The notes under the pieces were generated by a model. The model had not been told where the DNA came from. It searched no databases and saw nothing but the letters and a program-made list of their open reading frames with translations. From AAA164-E04 sp014239995 (GTDB taxonomy: Bacteria; Verrucomicrobiota; Verrucomicrobiia; Limisphaerales; AAA164-E04): a DNA stretch of 55,486 bases. The position numbers and the translations under genes were made by a program. Below are positions 55,123 to 55,486 of this stretch, one piece after another (within the stretch, counting starts at the first letter, position 1; every line of letters begins with the position of its first letter). Where the stretch lies: the NCBI GenBank assembly GCA_029247315.1, contig JAQWLM010000073.1, positions 1-55,486 of the forward strand, written 5' to 3'.

Positions 55123-55486
55123 TTAGTAGGTGTTGTTCTTGTGTTTGCTGCCAAGCAGACCACACTCAACGAGCAACCACAGCGTGCCAATCAATGGGAT
55201 AAGGGCAAGGAACAGAAACCATCCAGACTTTCCCCGGTCATGCAATCTGCGCACATTGAGCGCCAAGGTTGGAATCGTAGCCCCCATGATAAAAACCAGG
55301 CTGGCCCAGGGGATGGAAAGGCGATTACTTTCCGCATGCATTGCCATGGAAGATATCGATGCGTCAATCAACATGGCCACGGCGTAGACCATGGCAATCA
55401 TCAGGCCAATGGACCAATATTCCCCACGAGTAGACCGCCCATGAAAGCAGAGAAGCTGTGGCAAGGATTTGTTTTTTTTGTTGGGT
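55123..55486 (-). CDS. DUF805 membrane protein, 5' end cut by the window edge
   Basis: At least 120 codons. The segment LCFHGRSTRGEYWSIGLMIA is the DUF805 N-terminal region, followed by three membrane helices and the family motif LNVRRLHDRGKSGWFLFLAL. The frame stays open to the end of the window, so the start is missing. DUF805 proteins are small inner-membrane proteins of unknown role, often near stress or toxin genes. The TTG at 55464 is unlikely to be the real start, since homologues begin about 15-20 residues before the GR-S motif. Confidence 0.85.
   Translation of the reverse strand, partial: PNKKNKSLPQLLCFHGRSTRGEYWSIGLMIAMVYAVAMLIDASISSMAMHAESNRLSIPWASLVFIMGATIPTLALNVRRLHDRGKSGWFLFLALIPLIGTLWLLVECGLLGSKHKNNTY

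Overview
The window reads as chromosomal DNA from a member of the Verrucomicrobiota, possibly Opitutae-like. The evidence is a pgk-tpiA-secG gene order, two DUF1549/DUF1553 plus DUF1501 pairs of the kind expanded in Planctomycetes and Verrucomicrobia, a DUF4266-TlpA/DUF3570 cluster, a very large cadherin-repeat surface protein, and many secreted proteins with weak or absent Shine-Dalgarno sites. The taxonomic placement is an inference from gene content only.

Layout. 0.5-12.4 kb: housekeeping and transport genes (NUDIX hydrolase, ROK kinase, TPR/SGNH membrane protein, PhoU and PiT phosphate transporter, CusF-SCO1 copper protein, 3-dehydroquinate synthase, a fumarylacetoacetase-fold hydrolase, and a large membrane protein of unknown role). 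12.6-23 kb: two paralogous cytochrome/DUF1501 pairs on opposite strands, with a secreted VOC protein and an O-methyltransferase between them. 23.1-26.9 kb: secG, tpiA, pgk and the tRNA-modification gene tsaC/sua5. 26.9-29.5 kb: a protein-kinase-like gene followed by a DUF2235 hydrolase. 29.9 kb: a tRNA-Thr(CGT). 30-38 kb: an AT-rich accessory segment next to that tRNA, with two lipoproteins, a GIDE-LemA-GYF fusion, and remains of a serine recombinase and an IS3-family transposase. 38-40 kb: a Tat-exported FAD oxidoreductase. 40.6-43.3 kb: a three-gene envelope redox operon. 43.5-55.5 kb: a gene fossil, a small secreted protein, monomeric isocitrate dehydrogenase, the 2,235-residue repeat protein, and a DUF805 gene cut by the window edge.

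The most striking observation is at 40580-41422. Two open frames, which a standard gene caller would report as a truncated thioredoxin-like protein and an unrelated orphan, lie in the same frame and are separated by one TGA. That TGA sits exactly where the first cysteine of the thioredoxin CxxC motif belongs (YW-TGA-GVC here, YWCAPC in the adjacent paralogue). About 23 nt after the TGA there is a 6-bp stem with a GGUC loop, like a bacterial SECIS. I read this as a candidate exported TlpA-like selenoprotein (UxxC) made in one operon with a DUF4266 lipoprotein and a TlpA-DUF3570 barrel fusion. A recent nonsense mutation is the main alternative. The selenocysteine machinery itself is not in this window.
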